A DNA stretch of 64,000 bases from Rhodoferax sp. WC2427. Its GTDB lineage: Bacteria > Pseudomonadota > Gammaproteobacteria > Burkholderiales > Burkholderiaceae_C. Both the position numbers and the translations under genes were made by a program. The notes beneath the pieces were generated by a model. It was given only the letters and a program-made list of their open reading frames with translations. It was not told the DNA's origin and did no database searches. Where the stretch lies: NCBI RefSeq assembly GCF_040822085.1, contig NZ_CP162006.1:2294001-2358000 (forward strand). Direction: 5' to 3'. Of the stretch, positions 54,241 to 61,994 are shown in pieces (positions within the stretch are counted from its first letter, which is position 1; the number at the start of each line of letters is the position of its first letter).

Positions 54241-54579
54241 ATGCCCATCATCAAAATCCTGCCCCACCCCGAATACTGCCCGCAAGGTGCCGAGATCAGC
54301 GCGCCCGCGGGCACCTCGATCTGCGAGGCCATGCTGGACAACCACATCAACATCGAGCACGCCTGCGACATGAGCTGCGCCTGCACCACCTGCCACGTCA
54401 TCGTGCGCGAGGGCTTCCAGTCGCTGGGCGAACTGGACGAAAATGAAGAAGACCTGCTGGACCGCGCCTGGGGCCTGGAGCCGCAGTCGCGCCTGGGCTG
54501 CCAGGCCTTGCTGGCGCAGCAAGACGTGACGGTGGAAATCCCCAAATACACCATCAACCACGCCAAAGAACTTCACTGA
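54241..54579 (+). CDS. fdx: Isc-type [2Fe-2S] ferredoxin
   Basis: The 112-aa ferredoxin has cluster ligands C42, C48, C51 (ACDMSCACTTCHV) and C87 (LGCQAL), the same positions as E. coli Fdx. It supplies electrons for cluster assembly. ATG 54241 follows the hscA stop by one base; an upstream in-frame ATG at 54226 lies inside hscA. Confidence 0.97.
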   Translation: MPIIKILPHPEYCPQGAEISAPAGTSICEAMLDNHINIEHACDMSCACTTCHVIVREGFQSLGELDENEEDLLDRAWGLEPQSRLGCQALLAQQDVTVEIPKYTINHAKELH

Positions 54580-54630
54580 TAAAAATGGCTGTTTGCGCTT
54601 ATTCCATCAGCGTAAGCAGCTGTCAAAAGA
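54577..54630 (+). repeat. Dispersed palindromic element, intergenic
   Basis: gctgtttgcgct-tattccatc-agcgtaagcagc forms a hairpin between fdx and dnaQ and could terminate or attenuate the isc operon, although no T-run follows. Confidence 0.8.
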
Positions 54631-54637
54631 ATAGTTT

Positions 54638-55351
54638 ATGCGCCAAATCATTCTGGATACCGAGACCACCGGCCTGTCGGCAGCAGGCGGTGACCGCGTG
54701 CTGGAAATCGGCTGCGTCGAGCTGCTCAACCGCAAGCTCACCGGCCACCATTTCCACCACTACATCAACCCCGAGCGCGACAGCCACGAAGACGCGCTGC
54801 GGGTGCACGGCATCACCACCGAATTCCTGCGCGACAAGCCCAAGTTCGCCGAGATCGTCGATGCGTTTGTAGCCTACTGCCAGGATGCCGAGCTGGTCAT
54901 CCACAACGCCGCGTTCGACGTCGGCTTTCTGGACAAAGAGCTGGAGCGCCTGGGCAAACCGCCGCTCAGGAGTTTTGTCAGCGGCATCATCGACACCCTG
55001 GCCCTGGCCAAGGAGCTGTACCCCGGCAAACGCAATTCGCTCGATGCCCTGTGCGACCGCCTGGAGGTCGACCGTTCCGGCCGCGACGTGCACGGCGCCT
55101 TGCTGGATGCCGAGCTGCTGTCCCAGGTCTACATCAACCTCACGCGCGGGCAAGATGCCCTGCTGATCGACGTGGGCATTGAGGACACCACGGTGGCCGC
55201 CGTCCCGCAGATGGACCTCAGCACCTTCGTGCTGCCCGTGCTGCAGGTCAGCCTCGAGGAGGCCGCGGCCCACCAGGATTTGTTGAAACAACTTGATAAA
55301 TCGAGCGGCGGCAAGACAGTCTGGCGAATCCTCGAAAAAGATGTTGTATAA
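54638..55351 (+). CDS. dnaQ: DNA polymerase III epsilon subunit (proofreading exonuclease)
   Basis: The 237-aa DEDDh exonuclease has motif I ILDTETTGLS (D and E), motif II LVIHNAAFDVGFLDKEL and motif III with HGALLDAELLS (H and D). The C-terminal tail would bind the alpha subunit. The stop codon overlaps the likely -10 box of the tRNA gene. Confidence 0.96.
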   Translation: MRQIILDTETTGLSAAGGDRVLEIGCVELLNRKLTGHHFHHYINPERDSHEDALRVHGITTEFLRDKPKFAEIVDAFVAYCQDAELVIHNAAFDVGFLDKELERLGKPPLRSFVSGIIDTLALAKELYPGKRNSLDALCDRLEVDRSGRDVHGALLDAELLSQVYINLTRGQDALLIDVGIEDTTVAAVPQMDLSTFVLPVLQVSLEEAAAHQDLLKQLDKSSGGKTVWRILEKDVV

Positions 55352-55352
55352 T
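55347..55352 (+). promoter_or_regulatory. -10 box of the tRNA-Val promoter
   Basis: TATAAT overlaps the dnaQ stop codon, about 50 bp upstream of the tRNA. The -35 region is not consensus. Confidence 0.5.
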
Positions 55353-55401
55353 TCGAGGCTTACCTGATAGCGATTAACAAATCGCAGATCACCAAATATC
55401 A

Positions 55402-55476
55402 GGGCGATTAGCTCAGGGGTAGAGCACTGCATTCACACTGCAGGGGTCGCAAGTTCGAAACTTGCATCGCCCACCA
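55402..55476 (+). tRNA. tRNA-Val (anticodon CAC)
   Basis: The cloverleaf is complete: acceptor GGGCGAT / ATCGCCC, D arm GCTC-AGGGGTA-GAGC, anticodon stem CTGCA / TGCAG with loop TTCACAC (anticodon CAC), T arm GCAAG-TTCGAAA-CTTGC, and encoded ACCA end. Confidence 0.97.
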
Positions 55477-55481
55477 ATTGA

Positions 55482-55516
55482 AGCCTTCCACACCGCACGG
55501 TCTGGAAGGCTTTTTT
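55482..55516 (+). terminator. Rho-independent terminator of tRNA-Val
   Basis: AGCCTTCCA (55482-55490) pairs with TGGAAGGCT (55503-55511) and is followed by a T-run to 55516, six bases after the tRNA. Confidence 0.9.
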
Positions 55517-56049
55517 CATGGGCCGCTGGGTAACGATGGCCTCGTGCATATTCCTGGCCGCCTCCCGTCCAACCGACCCATCGGCGGTCGTTACTCCCTT
55601 GTCTTGCAAAAAAATCGCTTCGCAAGCCATTCCGCCTGATCGCGCAAACCGTCCAACACCTGGCGGGTGAAGTATCCCCAGTTTGGCCGAGGCTCTGCGC
55701 GTGCGCGCAGGTTTGCAAAAGATAGAAATGGCGACGCGAAAAAGCCTCGCCACGAGGCAAGTGTCCCTAATCGCTGTGGCAATCGACTTATTAAATTAAG
55801 ACTTGGGCTGTGAGGCTGTGCTAGGTGGATCTATGGGAAACGATAGGGCGGATATTTAAATTGGGTTGTATTCCAATCTGGTTAAAAGATATACAAAGAT
55901 GCTTCCAATTAAATTGATGGCTAAGTCCTGTGTTGGCGCGTTGTCCTACAGAATTTGAAGAAAATTTGAATTTAATAGTCTGTTTATATTTCGTAATATT
56001 ATCTCGTATCGGGCACACAATTCAATTACATCAACTGTCGGAGGAAATT
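55517..56049. other. Intergenic region without a recognised gene
   Basis: No convincing gene is present. The minus-strand open frames here run into the tRNA and look spurious. Composition shifts from GC-rich to AT-rich near 55780, marking the start of an AT-richer block. The promoter of the stress-protein gene at 56050 lies in the last part. Confidence 0.5.
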
Positions 56050-56592
56050 ATGGGAAATACTCCAAAATTTGATGCGCAAGGATATCTGGTTACCGGAATA
56101 TTTCCAAATCGGGAAAGCGCTGAGTCTGCGTTTGGCATCGCAACGGAGCATGGTTACACGAAGGACGATGTGAATATCCTGATGTCAGACGAGACCCGGA
56201 AACGCAGCTTCGCCGATGAAAATATGGCTTTTAAACAGACCGAACTGGGCACCAAGGTTGCTGAAGGTGCGGAAGTTGGCGGGGCCATTGGTGGAACATT
56301 GGGCGCCATTGCAGGCGCCATTGCCGCAGCAGGAACAAACCTCGCATTGCCTGGTTTAGGGCTGGTTGTAGCAGGACCGGTGGCTGCTGCGATAGCCGGG
56401 GCCGGAGTGGGTGCCGCAAGCGGTGGGTTGATAGGTGCTCTTGTGGGTTGGAACATCCCTGAAGAGCGTGTTGCAACTTACGAAAAAGGTTTGAAGGATG
56501 GCGGCATTCTTGTGGGAGTAAATACCAAAGACGTAGACGATGCAATATCCATTGAAAATAGATGGAGATCCCATGGACAGGTATATAGATAA
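56050..56592 (+). CDS. Glycine-zipper stress protein (YflT/general-stress-17M-like)
   Basis: The 180-aa protein starts YLVTGIFPNRESAESAFGIA (about 13-32), typical of the YflT-like N-terminal domain, then has a long Gly/Ala-rich hydrophobic region (about 74-140: GGAIGGTLGAIAGAIAAAG and AIAGAGVGAASGGLIGALVG) with glycine-zipper spacing, and ends in YEKGLKDGGILVGVNTKD. Related proteins are linked to general or osmotic stress. ATG 56050 has a GGAGGAA site. The function is inferred from family resemblance. Confidence 0.85.
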   Translation: MGNTPKFDAQGYLVTGIFPNRESAESAFGIATEHGYTKDDVNILMSDETRKRSFADENMAFKQTELGTKVAEGAEVGGAIGGTLGAIAGAIAAAGTNLALPGLGLVVAGPVAAAIAGAGVGAASGGLIGALVGWNIPEERVATYEKGLKDGGILVGVNTKDVDDAISIENRWRSHGQVYR

Positions 56593-56981
56593 ATGATTAG
56601 TCGAAATATCTGTATTTTTCATGGGTTTCCCCATTCTATTTAATATGTCTATATATTATGGTGACCTGCATATAGTATGAATTTTCTAATTTTTTGATCC
56701 TTGCTATTTTTTGACCATTACTAGAATAGGGGTGAATTTATTATTTAATGATGGAGTTGGTATGGTACGGCCATGTCAGAGAAATCACCAAGCCCAGCTG
56801 AAAGAGGTTTTAAAATACCATGAAGGACCAATGGAGAAGTCATATTTGATGACTCCCTACCAGTTGCATTCAATTCCCGAAGGGCTGCATCGTTTTGAAA
56901 GCGCTCGCAATTATGAATTGGATCGGAGGAAATCGATGTTTTTAGACGATCGAGTTGGTTAGATTTTTACTGGATTCATTT
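56593..56981. other. AT-rich intergenic region with a doubtful small frame
   Basis: No recognised gene is present except the weak 66-codon frame at 56762-56962. The first 165 bases are strongly AT-rich and could hold a promoter or terminator, but none could be assigned. Confidence 0.4.
56762..56962 (+). CDS. Possible small protein of unknown function
   Basis: The 66-codon frame encodes HEGPMEKSYLMTPYQLHSIP and later FESARNYELDRRKSMFLDD. It has no recognisable family and no clear ribosome-binding site. It is listed because it is the only sizeable frame in the gap between the stress-protein gene and the convergent cfa-like gene; it may equally be a remnant or chance. Confidence 0.25.
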   Translation: MVRPCQRNHQAQLKEVLKYHEGPMEKSYLMTPYQLHSIPEGLHRFESARNYELDRRKSMFLDDRVG

Positions 56982-58316
56982 CTATCTATATAGGTCTTTT
57001 CGGGTTAGTGGCAATGAGGTTGCAGCCCCTCTGCGCGAGGCTAGTATTTGGTAAATGCCAGTGCCACCTGCTTCAAACTCTAGCGCGCAGGCCGCCATAT
57101 AGAGCCGCCAAATTCGAAAAGTAGCTTCATCCACAACACCGAGGGCTGCGGTCCGGTTTTCTTCCAGTCGTTGTACCCAATGGCGTAAGGTGAGGGCATA
57201 GTGTCGGCGTAGCGCTTCTACATCTTCAATCTCAAAGCCTGCACGCTCCATTCCGAGTTGAATATTGCTGACGCAGTCAAACTCTCCATCAGGAAAAACA
57301 TAGCGGTTAATGAATTCAGTGGCGACGGTTTGATTCCAGCCTTCTTCATCGTGCGTGATGCCGTGGTTTAAAAAAAGTCCGCCAGGGCGAAGTACCTGTT
57401 GCACGGTGGCAAAGTAGGTTGGCAGGTTGGCCAGACCGACGTGTTCAAACATGCCGATGCTGGCAACTTTGTCGTATAGAGCCTGTTCTCCCAGGTCGCG
57501 GTAGTCGCGCAGTTCCACCGTCACGCGGTCTTGCAGTCCCTCTGATGCAATGCGCTTGCTTGCGTAATCAAATTGCCGCTGGCTCAGCGTGATGCCATGG
57601 GCTCGCACACCATGGTGTCGGGCCGCCCAGCACACGAGAGCACCCCAGCCGCAGCCTATGTCCAGCAAGTATTCACCGGGCCGCAGTCGCAGTTTGCGGC
57701 ATATGTGCTCCAGCTTGTTACGTTGGGCCCGGTCAAGAGAGTCGTGTTCAGTTTCAAAATAGGCACAGGAATAAACTCTCTCCGTATCCAACCAGAGCCC
57801 ATAGAATTCATTCGATACGTCGTAGTGAAAGGCAATTGCGGACTGGTCTGAGCGCCGAGAATGGGTATGCGAAAACCCTTCCGCAACGCCAATGGCTTTG
57901 CTGCGACGGGATTTGGTGGAAGAATCAAGAACTGCAGATAAGCGCCACGCATCCAGCAGCAAGGAGATCTTGTCGCGCCAAGGCAATACCAGCGATTCAA
58001 AATGCGCCTTCAGCGCCAAGGCGCTGTATAAATCGCCCTCGACATCCAATTCACCGCGAAAGTAGGCATCTGCCAGCAGGACAGGACTGGGCGCCGCAAT
58101 GATCCTTCGCAAAAGCGATGGATCGCGTAGTACCAAGGTGAAGGCGGATGCTTCCATCCCTAACTCATGTAATCTGTCGTCCCAGAGGCGCAAGCTGACG
58201 TTTCCCGAATAGCCACGTAGCAAGCGTTCAAGAATTCGGATGGCGAGATCGCAATGTGCGGCTATTCCGGTTTTTGCAGCGCGGGATGGAGTTGGATGCA
58301 GAAAATGTGAAGTCAT
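56982..58316 (-). CDS. Cyclopropane-fatty-acyl-phospholipid synthase family methyltransferase
   Basis: The 444-aa SAM-dependent enzyme has the Cfa core: FHYDVSNEFYGLWLDTERVY then SCAYFE with the active-site Cys, SAM-binding LLDIGCGWGALVCWAARHHG, and MFEHVGLANLPTYF with the active-site Glu. It would methylenate unsaturated phospholipid acyl chains, commonly a stationary-phase or stress response. An alternative ATG lies at 58334. It is AT-richer than the rest of the window. Confidence 0.92.
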   Translation of the reverse strand: MTSHFLHPTPSRAAKTGIAAHCDLAIRILERLLRGYSGNVSLRLWDDRLHELGMEASAFTLVLRDPSLLRRIIAAPSPVLLADAYFRGELDVEGDLYSALALKAHFESLVLPWRDKISLLLDAWRLSAVLDSSTKSRRSKAIGVAEGFSHTHSRRSDQSAIAFHYDVSNEFYGLWLDTERVYSCAYFETEHDSLDRAQRNKLEHICRKLRLRPGEYLLDIGCGWGALVCWAARHHGVRAHGITLSQRQFDYASKRIASEGLQDRVTVELRDYRDLGEQALYDKVASIGMFEHVGLANLPTYFATVQQVLRPGGLFLNHGITHDEEGWNQTVATEFINRYVFPDGEFDCVSNIQLGMERAGFEIEDVEALRRHYALTLRHWVQRLEENRTAALGVVDEATFRIWRLYMAACALEFEAGGTGIYQILASRRGAATSLPLTRKDLYR

Positions 58317-58818
58317 GACGGCCTGGGAATACAAAATTTTTGAAAATATCCAATGGTTTAGTCATTCCTAAGTACGTCGATGTAGCAAGAATAGTTTATT
58401 TTTTTGTTTTGTATGTTCGACATCGCACGTAACGTACGTGTCGACAATCAATATTTCAATTTTCTCGTCGCATCTTTGTGCTTTGGACTAATTGAGGAAT
58501 CAGAATCTATTCAAATCTTAAAAGGCCAGCCATGTTGATAAGGGCACCGCGAGGACAGTAGGCCTTATTCGTCGGTCCAATAGCTCAACAATTTTCCCAG
58601 AAAAGAATGTATCTCTTTGATACTTATTTTAATGTGGATTAAATTATCTATATATATTTATAGTTAAAAAGCAAGAACATGATGGGTATAAATATAAAAA
58701 CCCGCAAAAGTATATTTATTGCGGGTCAAAATATCCATCTGAGGTATCAGATTGGTTCAATGACAGTTATCGAAGTCGTGTAGCGCTTACCACGCTTTTT
58801 CAACGCAGTGCATAGGTT
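58317..58818. other. AT-rich intergenic region
   Basis: No gene is seen. It holds the promoter of the cfa-like gene at one end and the terminator of the KGG gene at the other (58695-58726). Confidence 0.5.
58695..58726 (-). terminator. Rho-independent terminator of the KGG-protein gene
   Basis: On the minus strand ACCCGC and GCGGGT arms (58721-58726 and 58700-58705) enclose a 15-nt AT-rich loop and are followed by TTTTTA. The terminator lies about 90 bp after the gene's stop. Confidence 0.7.
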
Positions 58819-59202
58819 TTACTTGGAACGCGAGCCGGAAGAACTATGCGAGCTTTGGGAGGTCTGTGAGCTTTTATTTCCGCCCGAACGGCTTTTTTCG
58901 TTGGAATCGTTATCGTCGTCTGTTGATTTGCCGCCATGGCTCTTGCTGCCGGCCGCGCGGGCTTCCTGGGACGTAAATTCATGCGCATTTCCAGAGCTAT
59001 GTGCAGCCTTTCCGCCCTCTGAGGCTATTTCCCGTTGTTTATCGGGATCCATAGAGGCAAAACCACGACCTTGTGTACCTTGCTGTGACGACCCTTGCTT
59101 CGGATCTTTAGGGGTATTCGTGCCGCGGTTATCGCCGTCGTTCTTCCCTTGCTGATTTCCGCGACTGCCGCGGTTGTCATCGTTTTGATAGGTGGATGCC
59201 AT
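58819..59202 (-). CDS. KGG-domain stress-induced protein
   Basis: The 127-aa protein is highly hydrophilic and Gly/Ser/Asn/Asp-rich, with a KGG-type motif in the middle (DKQREIASEGGKAAHSSGNA, then HEFTSQEARAAGSKSHGGK), as in YciG/con-10-like stress-induced proteins. It is probably disordered. ATG 59202 has an AGGAG site; an adjacent GTG at 59205 is possible. The Cfa-like and glycine-zipper neighbours fit a stress theme. Confidence 0.88.
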   Translation of the reverse strand: MASTYQNDDNRGSRGNQQGKNDGDNRGTNTPKDPKQGSSQQGTQGRGFASMDPDKQREIASEGGKAAHSSGNAHEFTSQEARAAGSKSHGGKSTDDDNDSNEKSRSGGNKSSQTSQSSHSSSGSRSK

Positions 59203-59783
59203 CACAATCTCCTAGAGTAGTTTGCGGTTTCGATGGGATTAAATTACTCCCATCACAGCTTGTGAATCCGCAGGGAAATTCCTTTGGATCACGGGAAAAT
59301 AATATATTTTCCGGGTTAACCAATGGAAGGAATTGGGGAATAGTGTGCGTAGGACAATGCCTAAACCGGCCTCGTTCGGGGCCGTCTCACGGGCAGCCTT
59401 CCTGTGTTCGAGCAATGCGCAAGCTGCAGGAGCGGCGGGCGATGGACCCCGTTTAGCCGTCGATGTGGCCTGCGCCCAAAGCGATGTTGAGAGCGGTCAC
59501 GTCGGGGCTATGGCTAAAAGTCTCGAACCACCGGCTAAATATGCCAATTATTCGCTATTTTTATGATAGATATGATTCATGCATAGCTATATCTGCATAC
59601 AATGAGATGGTGTAAATGATAGATAAGAGATTTGACTGGCACCCTTGAAGGGGCTGCGGTCGTCTTGGCTAGCCCCCCATTTGACTTTGCACACAAGTGC
59701 CATGCCTGGCTCCGGCACATCTGGAGTCGGCTTGTGAATGCTGTTTGGCTGAGAGTTCCAGCCACCCTAATGTGAGATAGACG
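59203..59783. other. Intergenic region without a recognised gene
   Basis: Open frames here have no recognisable coding features. The region must hold the promoters of the KGG gene (minus) and the chemoreceptor (plus). A cggcctcgttcggggccg hairpin lies near 59370. Composition returns to GC-rich near 59640-59780. Confidence 0.45.
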
Positions 59784-61778
59784 ATGCAATACCAACATGC
59801 CTTAGCCGCAGGCAACGACAGGGCCGCTTTCCCTGCCACCCATCCAACGGACCGCTTTTTCCGCCACCATGGTCCATGGGCCATCGGTGTGCGGCTATTT
59901 CGCAAACTCAAGTTTGGATCGAAGGCGGGCCTGATCTCGTTCGCCTTTCTTTTGCCCCTGGCCTTGCTGGCCATTGCCTACATCCGCAACAGCCAATCCA
60001 CTATCGATTTCGCCCGCCATGAGTACGTCGGCGTGTCCGTGATCAAGCAGATTGAGCCTTGGCTGATCGAGGTGCAGAAGCAGCGTCGATTGGTGCTCTC
60101 CGGTCTGGCCGCGAAGTTGGACATGAACGCCATTGAGGCACTGCTGGAACCGGTCAAAGCGTTGGCAGCCTCGGCACCCGACGGCCTGGATGTGCGCCCA
60201 GAGCTTGCCAAGGTGGAACAGTTGCACCAAGCGCTGGCGTCCAGAGCCTCCAGCGCCTCGCCCGACGACTTGGAAGCCGCGATGCAAAGCTATGTCGATG
60301 CCGTCCGAGACTTGCGTCTTACGGTGCTGGACCGTTCGAACCTGACGCTCGACCCGGACCAGGACACCTATTACCTGATGGCACTGTCAACCGATGTTGT
60401 GTCTGACGTGATCGAGTCGATCTCGCACAGCCGCGCCATGGCCGGCGCAGCGCAACGGCGTGGCAACGCCACCGAAGCGCAAGTGCGGGAGTTGTATGGC
60501 ATTTGGTATGCCGGCCAGCAACGCATCGGCGCCATCACCCAAATGGCCAGCCGGGCCAACGAAGCCAACACCGATGTGCATTCGCGTATCAAGGCCGATG
60601 CGGCCGCAGAGGCGGCCAAAGTCTTCTTTGACGCGGCCTACAAGTCCTGGTTTGGCCCCGCTTTTAGCGCGGACGTGCAACTGCTCGGTGCCACTGGCCA
60701 GGTGGCCGTAGACAGCCTTCGTACCACCGGCAGCCAAAGTACCGCCTTGCTGGGCGAGCTTCTGCAGGCGCGCATCGACCGCACCGTAGCGGCGCGTAAC
60801 AACATGCTGCTGGTCATCCTGGTGTCGCTGCTGGTGGCCGCCTACCTGTTCTATGCGTTCTACCTGGTCATGCGCGGCGGCTTGCAGGAAGTCAGCCGGC
60901 ACCTGGAAGCCATGACGGCGGGCGACCTTACCACCTCGCCCAAGCCCTGGGGCCAGGATGAGGCTGCGGAACTGATGTTCATGCTCGGCAATATGCAGGC
61001 CAGCCTGCGGCGCATGGTGGTGCAGGTGCGCCATGCATCCGACGACATCGTGCATGCCAGCACCGAGATTGCAGACGCCTCTCATGAACTGTCGGCACGC
61101 ACGGAGCAAACCGCTGCCAACCTGGAGCAGACCGCAGCGGCCATGGAGCAAATCAGCGCCACGGTCAAACAGACGTCGGAGCATGTGCACGAAGCCACCA
61201 AGATCGCAACCCATAACGCCGAGATCGCCAGCCACGGTGGCAATGTGATTGGCAACATGGTCGCCACCATGGAGGAAATCCAGGGCTCCTCCGCCAAGAT
61301 CAGCGACATCATTGGTGTCATTGACGGCATCGCTTTTCAGACCAACATCCTGGCACTGAATGCCGCCGTTGAAGCGGCCCGGGCCGGAGAGCAAGGCCGG
61401 GGGTTTGCCGTGGTGGCTACAGAAGTACGGGCGCTGGCGGGGCGTTCCGCCGAGGCGGCCCGAGAAATCAAGACGCTGATTTCCACCAGCGCGGTGAAAG
61501 TGCATAGCGGCATGGGAATCGTGCGTGACGCAGGCTCGGCCATCACCGATATCGTCACCAGCGCCCAGCGCATCAGCGGACTGCTCAACGAAATCGCCAT
61601 GGGCTCCCAAGAGCAAAGCCAGGGCGTAGCGCAGGTTGGCTCCGCCGTCCAGGAACTGGACCGCGCAACGCAGCAGAACGCAGCCATGGTCGAGGAAACG
61701 GCCGCCGCCGCTGGTGCCTTGCGTGACCAGGCCCAAGGTTTGGCCGAAGAAGTCGCCCGCTTCAAAGTGCCAACCTGA
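59784..61778 (+). CDS. Methyl-accepting chemotaxis protein
   Basis: The 664-aa receptor has a long cytoplasmic N-terminus (about 1-48), TM1 at about 50-69, a large periplasmic helical sensor (about 70-335, with [18 protein letters not shown] as in nitrate/nitrite-sensor-like helical-bimodular domains), TM2 at about 338-361, HAMP and the signalling tip [20 protein letters not shown]. It ends RFKVPT with no pentapeptide tether. It is followed by a GAF/PAS sensor gene 216 bp downstream. Confidence 0.94.
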   Translation: MQYQHALAAGNDRAAFPATHPTDRFFRHHGPWAIGVRLFRKLKFGSKAGLISFAFLLPLALLAIAYIRNSQSTIDFARHEYVGVSVIKQIEPWLIEVQKQRRLVLSGLAAKLDMNAIEALLEPVKALAASAPDGLDVRPELAKVEQLHQALASRASSASPDDLEAAMQSYVDAVRDLRLTVLDRSNLTLDPDQDTYYLMALSTDVVSDVIESISHSRAMAGAAQRRGNATEAQVRELYGIWYAGQQRIGAITQMASRANEANTDVHSRIKADAAAEAAKVFFDAAYKSWFGPAFSADVQLLGATGQVAVDSLRTTGSQSTALLGELLQARIDRTVAARNNMLLVILVSLLVAAYLFYAFYLVMRGGLQEVSRHLEAMTAGDLTTSPKPWGQDEAAELMFMLGNMQASLRRMVVQVRHASDDIVHASTEIADASHELSARTEQTAANLEQTAAAMEQISATVKQTSEHVHEATKIATHNAEIASHGGNVIGNMVATMEEIQGSSAKISDIIGVIDGIAFQTNILALNAAVEAARAGEQGRGFAVVATEVRALAGRSAEAAREIKTLISTSAVKVHSGMGIVRDAGSAITDIVTSAQRISGLLNEIAMGSQEQSQGVAQVGSAVQELDRATQQNAAMVEETAAAAGALRDQAQGLAEEVARFKVPT

Positions 61779-61897
61779 ACGGCATGCGCGCCACCAGCGT
61801 CCAAGGCAACGGTCCACCAGGCCATCCAGCGGTATGGAAGCGGCAAATGCGGTGCCCGCTGCACGGGCTGCTTGCGATAGACTGGGTACAAAACCGC

Positions 61898-61951
61898 AGG
61901 CCACAGAGGCCATAGAGGCCATAGAGGCCATAGAGGCCATAGAGGCCATAG
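61898..61951 (+). repeat. 9-bp tandem repeat upstream of the GAF/PAS sensor gene
   Basis: Five perfect copies of aggccatag (61907-61951) follow one imperfect copy (aggccacag, 61898-61906). The array lies between the chemoreceptor stop and the sensor start codon and is in no confirmed gene. Such arrays change copy number by slippage. Confidence 0.9.
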
Positions 61952-61994
61952 AGGTTCGCGCCGTTCAAAGTACCGGAAGTTCGAGAAAGCCCAG

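Noticed and set aside
55413-55760. Minus-strand frames running into tRNA-Val
   Set aside because: They include the antisense of the tRNA and its terminator, a frequent source of false genes; no ribosome-binding site or domain.
55402-59783. Integrative island with attL/attR at tRNA-Val
   Set aside because: No second copy of the tRNA 3' end and no integrase or transposase was found, so no attachment site is annotated.
61898-61951. CRISPR array
   Set aside because: The units are 9 bp, directly adjacent and without spacers; this is a simple tandem repeat. No cas genes are present.
61881-61994. Extension of the GAF/PAS sensor through the 9-bp array
   Set aside because: The frame is open back to a stop at 61878 and would read GHR repeats, but it contains no ATG, GTG or TTG before 61995.
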